DNA from: Chloracidobacterium sp. N
GTDB lineage: Bacteria; Acidobacteriota; Blastocatellia; Chloracidobacteriales; Chloracidobacteriaceae
DNA: 64,000 nucleotides
Direction of reading: 5' to 3'
Assembly (NCBI RefSeq): GCF_018304765.1
Contig: NZ_CP072642.1
Location: 1,409,501-1,473,500, forward strand
Part shown: positions 60,775 through 64,000 of the stretch, piece by piece
How positions within the stretch are numbered: the first letter of the stretch is position 1
How the letters are laid out: each line of letters starts with the position of its first letter
Program-made: the position numbers and the translations under genes
Notes under the pieces: generated by a model
What the model was told of the DNA's origin: nothing
Databases searched by the model: none
What the model saw: the letters and a program-made list of their open reading frames with translations, nothing else

Positions 60775-61566
60775 ATGCGATTCACCCTCCTGGCCAGCGG
60801 CAGCACCGGTAACGCCACCCTCATCGAGACTGCCCGGACGGCCGTCCTCATTGACGCCGGACTGTCTGCCCGCACCCTCGTGCGCCGGATGACCGACATC
60901 GGCTTTGACCCGACCCGCCTGGCGGCCATCTTCATCACCCACGAACACAGCGACCACGTCGGCGGCCTTTCCGTCCTCTCCCGCCAGCTCGCCCTGCCGG
61001 TGTTCATCGCCCCGCCCGCCCGCCGGCAACTGCGGTTCAAGGACCGGGACATGTCCACCATTCCCTGGGCCGACCCGCTCACGGCCGGACAGCCCGTGGT
61101 CATCGGCGACCTCACCGTGACCCCCGTCGCCGTGCCCCACGACGCCGCCGAGCCGTTCATCTTCACCGCCACGGCGGCCGGGGTCAAACTCGCCGTCGTC
61201 ACCGACCTGGGTTACATCCCCGCCCACGTCGCCCACCACCTGACGGGCTGCCAGGCTCTTGTCCTCGAAGCCAACCACGACCGCGACATGCTCCGGGCCG
61301 GACCCTACCCCTGGGAACTCAAGCAGCGCATCAGCAGCCGCGTCGGCCACCTCTCCAACGAGGACATGGCCCGCTTCCTGCGGGAGGATTTTGACGGCGC
61401 GGCCGCCCACATCGTCCTGGCCCACCTGAGCCAGCACAACAACCACCCGGCGCTGGCCCGCCTGGCCGCCCTCCAGGCACTCGACGCGCACTACCCGCAC
61501 CGCGCTTGGGAAACCGTCGTGACCGTGGCGCCGGCCGCCGGACTTCCCCACTGGTGCCCCCTGTAA
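60775..61566 (+). CDS. Metallo-beta-lactamase-fold hydrolase (WalJ/YycJ-like)
   Basis: 263 residues. 'RFTLLASGSTGNATLIET' and the metal-binding His56-x-His58-x-Asp60-His61 in 'THEHSDHVGG' are clear, with a later 'PHDAAEPF' and 'VTDLGYIP' and the YycJ-type 'LVLEANHDRDMLR' and 'GHLSNEDMARFL'. YycJ/WalJ proteins are 5'-3' exonuclease-like factors in DNA metabolism and cell-wall coordination. The neighbouring genes do not include a WalKR pair, so the regulatory link known from Firmicutes may not apply. Confidence 0.88.
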   Translation: MRFTLLASGSTGNATLIETARTAVLIDAGLSARTLVRRMTDIGFDPTRLAAIFITHEHSDHVGGLSVLSRQLALPVFIAPPARRQLRFKDRDMSTIPWADPLTAGQPVVIGDLTVTPVAVPHDAAEPFIFTATAAGVKLAVVTDLGYIPAHVAHHLTGCQALVLEANHDRDMLRAGPYPWELKQRISSRVGHLSNEDMARFLREDFDGAAAHIVLAHLSQHNNHPALARLAALQALDAHYPHRAWETVVTVAPAAGLPHWCPL

Positions 61567-61607
61567 GGTTTCCGCCTCCAAGTCCACGCACCCTCTGTAC
61601 AACGGCT

Positions 61608-62051
61608 ATGCCCCGCTCCGATTTCGCCTTTGCCCACCCCCTGCGCGTCCGCTGGGCCGAAGTGGATGCCCAGGGCGTCGTTTTCAACGGCCACTACCTG
61701 ACCTATTTTGATGTCGGCGTCACGGAATACTGGCGCGCTGCCGGATTCCACTACCCCGGCGATTTCACCACACCCGACAGCGACCTCTTTCTCATCCGGG
61801 CGGCCGTCACCTATCATGCTCCGGCATATTTTGATGACCTTCTCGAAATCTGCGTCCGTTGCGCCCGGTTGGGACGCTCCAGCATGACCTATGCCCTCGC
61901 CATCTACCGCCAGGACACCCACCTGACCGACGGAGAACTCATCTACGTCTATGCCAATCCGAAAACCCGCACGGCCCAGCCGCTCCCGGCGGATCTCCGG
62001 GAACGCCTCGGCCGCTTGGCCCCTGCCCCGGATACCACGCACCACCCATGA
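61608..62051 (+). CDS. 4-hydroxybenzoyl-CoA-thioesterase-family protein (hotdog fold)
   Basis: 147 residues from the ATG at 61608. 'HPLRVRWAEVDAQGVVFNGHYLTYFDVGVTEYWRAAG' carries the catalytic Asp/Tyr-type motif of acyl-CoA thioesterases (YbgC/4HBT), with 'DLFLIRAAVTYHAPAYFDDLLEICVRCARLGRSSMTYALAIYR' continuing the hotdog fold. It probably hydrolyses a short- or medium-chain or aromatic acyl-CoA. The stop overlaps the purB ATG (ATGA), so the two are translationally coupled. Confidence 0.88.
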   Translation: MPRSDFAFAHPLRVRWAEVDAQGVVFNGHYLTYFDVGVTEYWRAAGFHYPGDFTTPDSDLFLIRAAVTYHAPAYFDDLLEICVRCARLGRSSMTYALAIYRQDTHLTDGELIYVYANPKTRTAQPLPADLRERLGRLAPAPDTTHHP

Positions 62052-63430
62052 TCCCACGCTATGCCCTGCCTGAAATGACCGCCCTGTGGAGCGACGAACG
62101 GCGCTTTGCCACCTGGCTGGACATTGAACTCGCCGTGTGTGAAGTCCAGGCCGAGCTGGGCCTCATCCCGGCCGAAGCCGCCGCCGACATCCGCGCCAGG
62201 GCACACTTCACCGTCGCGCGCATTGCCGAAATCGAGCAGACCACACGCCACGATGTCATTGCCTTCACCACGGCGGTCGCCGAACAGATCGGACCCGCCG
62301 CCCGCTACCTCCACTTCGGACTCACCTCATCGGATGTCGTGGATACCGCCAACGCCATCCTCATGCGCGACGCCTGCGACCTGCTCCTGCGCCGCCTCGA
62401 CGCCCTCGCCGAAGCCCTCCGGGTGCGCGCCTGCGAACACAAGCACACGGTCATGATCGGACGCACCCACGGCGTCCACGCCGAGCCGACGACCTTCGGT
62501 CTCGTCCTGGCGCTGTACTACGCTGACCTCCAGCGCAACCGCCGCCGGCTTCAGCAGGCACGCCACACCGTCGCCGTCGGCAAACTCTCCGGCGCCGTCG
62601 GCACCTTTGCCCACCTTGACCCGGAAGTGGAAGCCCGCGTCTGCGCCCGGCTCGGCCTGCGCCCGGACCCAATCAGCACCCAGGTCATTCAGCGCGACCG
62701 CCATGCCGAACTCCTGCTGACGCTGGCCCTGATTGGCGCCGGACTGGAGAAGATCGCCCTCGAAGTCCGCCACCTGCAACGGACGGAAGTCCGTGAAGCC
62801 CGCGAAGCCTTCGGCACCGGCCAGAAAGGCTCCTCGGCCATGCCCCACAAGCGCAACCCCATTGTCTCGGAACAACTCTGCGGACTGGCGCGCGTGCTCC
62901 GCGCCAACGCCCAGGCGGCCCTTGAAAACATCGCCCTCTGGCACGAGCGCGACATTTCACACTCCAGCGTCGAGCGCATCATCCTGCCGGATAGCTGTAT
63001 CCTGACCGACTACATGCTGGTCAAAAGCACCGAACTCATCACCCGCCTCGTCGTGGACGCCGACCGCATGCGCGCCAACCTCGACAGTCTGGGCGGCGTC
63101 ACCTTCTCCGGTGGCCTCCTGCTGACGCTCGTCCAGCGCGGACTGACACGGGAAGCCGCCTATGCCCTCGTGCAGCGCCTGGCGCTCCGGGCCTGGGACG
63201 AAGGCCGCGACTTCCTCACCCTGGCCAGCCAGGACGCCGAACTTCAGCAGTTGCTCACACCGGATGAACTCCGCCGGCAGTGTGACCTTGCCTACCAGCT
63301 CCGCCATGTGGACAAACTGTTCCAGCGGGTTTTTGAAGCTCCAACCGGCGAGGCGTTCCCGTTTGGGGAAGACCACTGCCACCAGCCGGGAGGCCCCCGC
63401 GGCGTGGACGGCGAGGCGGAACTTTTCTAA
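62048..63430 (+). CDS. purB: Adenylosuccinate lyase
   Basis: 460 residues from the ATG at 62048 ([10 protein letters not shown]). '[29 protein letters not shown]', '[13 protein letters not shown]', the lyase signature '[12 protein letters not shown]' and '[20 protein letters not shown]' identify it. It splits adenylosuccinate and SAICAR in purine synthesis. A ~25-residue His/Gly-rich tail ('[20 protein letters not shown]') extends beyond the usual end of the family, an oddity without known role. It overlaps the thioesterase gene by four bases. Confidence 0.95.
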   Translation: MIPRYALPEMTALWSDERRFATWLDIELAVCEVQAELGLIPAEAAADIRARAHFTVARIAEIEQTTRHDVIAFTTAVAEQIGPAARYLHFGLTSSDVVDTANAILMRDACDLLLRRLDALAEALRVRACEHKHTVMIGRTHGVHAEPTTFGLVLALYYADLQRNRRRLQQARHTVAVGKLSGAVGTFAHLDPEVEARVCARLGLRPDPISTQVIQRDRHAELLLTLALIGAGLEKIALEVRHLQRTEVREAREAFGTGQKGSSAMPHKRNPIVSEQLCGLARVLRANAQAALENIALWHERDISHSSVERIILPDSCILTDYMLVKSTELITRLVVDADRMRANLDSLGGVTFSGGLLLTLVQRGLTREAAYALVQRLALRAWDEGRDFLTLASQDAELQQLLTPDELRRQCDLAYQLRHVDKLFQRVFEAPTGEAFPFGEDHCHQPGGPRGVDGEAELF

Positions 63431-63543
63431 GTAGCTGTCGTTTCGGCGAAGCGATGTCCGCCCCGTACCGCGTCCCGCAGTCCACGCCCTGATCACGGTC
63501 CCGATGACCGGGCCGTGCCGTCAGGCTGCGTTTGCCGGGCAGA

Positions 63544-63573
63544 CCGGGAAGACGCTTGCCGGGAAGACGCTGG
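63544..63573. repeat. Tandem duplication, 15 bp x 2
   Basis: CCGGGAAGACGCTTG followed by CCGGGAAGACGCTGG (14 of 15 alike), in the spacer before the HtrA gene's ribosome site. Confidence 0.8.
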
Positions 63574-63596
63574 AAAGACGAAGGAGACAGTCACCT

Positions 63597-64000
63597 ATGA
63601 CGCATTATCAGACGATTGTACCAAGCCACATCACACGTACCCTGACCACCCATACGCTCCACCTCAAAACCTGGCTCGCCGTCAGCCTCCTCACCCTGAC
63701 GGCCCTGCTCGGCGGCATCGGCGGCACGGTGGCTGCCCGCTGGCTCACCCCAGCCGCCCCCGCCAGCACCCCGCCCCCACCAGCGGCCGACCGCCCCGCC
63801 GCAACCGAAACCCTGCCCGTCACCGGACTTTCTCCGGTTGTCAAGGCGACCCTCCCCGCCGTCGTCAACATCTCGACGACCAAAGCCACCCGGGGACAAC
63901 TCGACCCCGGCCTGGGACTGCCCTTCTTTCCCGACATCTTTGGCCCACTGCCCCAGCAGCGCCCGGCCAACAGCCTGGGCTCCGGCGTCGTCGTCAGTCC
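63597..64000 (+). CDS. HtrA/DegP-type serine protease (N-terminal part)
   Basis: The first 134 residues are inside the window and the gene runs off its right edge. AAGGAG lies ~8 bases before the ATG. A single hydrophobic segment ('WLAVSLLTLTALLGGIGGTVAA', ~25-48) anchors it, followed by a Pro/Ala-rich linker and the start of the trypsin-like domain: 'LSPVVKATLPAVVNISTTK' and 'LGSGVVVSP', both typical of HtrA. The catalytic His/Asp/Ser and PDZ domains would lie beyond the edge. In the family it degrades misfolded envelope proteins. A variant of the recurrent motif lies in its first codons. Confidence 0.85.
   Translation, partial: MTHYQTIVPSHITRTLTTHTLHLKTWLAVSLLTLTALLGGIGGTVAARWLTPAAPASTPPPPAADRPAATETLPVTGLSPVVKATLPAVVNISTTKATRGQLDPGLGLPFFPDIFGPLPQQRPANSLGSGVVVS
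63603..63612 (-). repeat. TCTGATAACG motif, variant copy i (leftward)
   Basis: CATTATCAGA on the + strand (nine of ten bases of the reverse motif), inside the first codons of the HtrA gene. Confidence 0.5.

Overview
The window is GC-rich bacterial DNA, apparently from a phototrophic member of Acidobacteriota. Three observations point to Chloracidobacterium or a close relative. There are pigment genes: a phytoene synthase, a (bacterio)chlorophyll synthase and a CruA-type lycopene cyclase. There are Acidobacteriota-style envelope proteins: Oar-like TonB receptors ending in Phe, VWFA, PEGA and CHAT/TPR proteins and a PATAN/DUF4388 protein. There is also a polyphosphate glucokinase. The genus is an inference; no rRNA gene is present to settle it.

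Left part, 1-14.5 kb, mostly + strand. It holds the end of an outer-membrane receptor, an S9 peptidase, trmFO coupled to a VWFA protein, a small protein coupled to a Nudix hydrolase, a GT2/DgkA/GT9 envelope cluster, a HIT protein, a Ser/Thr kinase with an N-terminal zinc ribbon, an OmpA-type protein, an RTX protein fused to an M91-like metallopeptidase, and a lipoprotein.

14.6-23.2 kb, - strand. A tight three-gene operon encodes an exported TPR-CHAT protease-like protein, a soluble FHA-FHA-GAF histidine kinase, and a second exported TPR-CHAT protein. This is the best candidate for an undescribed system here.

23.4-40 kb. cruA overlaps an orphan peptide-binding protein. A LOG-family gene and mobA overlap convergently. 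A long - strand operon then runs ppgK, glk, an FGGY kinase, plsC, a CPBP protease, fabG and a small protein. Next come crtB, a divergent (bacterio)chlorophyll synthase with a 64-residue partner, and a coupled coaBC / receiver-kinase / epimerase operon.

40-64 kb, mostly + strand. It carries class II FBPase, a small beta-barrel protein with a PDZ-type membrane histidine kinase, a radical SAM protein, tRNA-Leu(UAG), a peroxiredoxin with a TlpA-like thioredoxin, uvrA (- strand), two PEGA-type envelope proteins, an OGG1-type glycosylase, a DUF4388/J-like protein, an M16 peptidase, a WalJ-like MBL protein, a thioesterase coupled to purB, and the start of an HtrA protease.

Two non-coding patterns cut across the genes. 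A 10-mer, TCTGATAACG, recurs far more often than expected. Its full-length copies point rightward left of about 27.8 kb and leftward beyond 51 kb. In samples I counted, the + strand changes from G-rich to C-rich between about 27.8 and 34.2 kb, so the motif may be oriented relative to a replication terminus. In addition, many intergenic spacers hold short tandem duplications of 13-16 bp.
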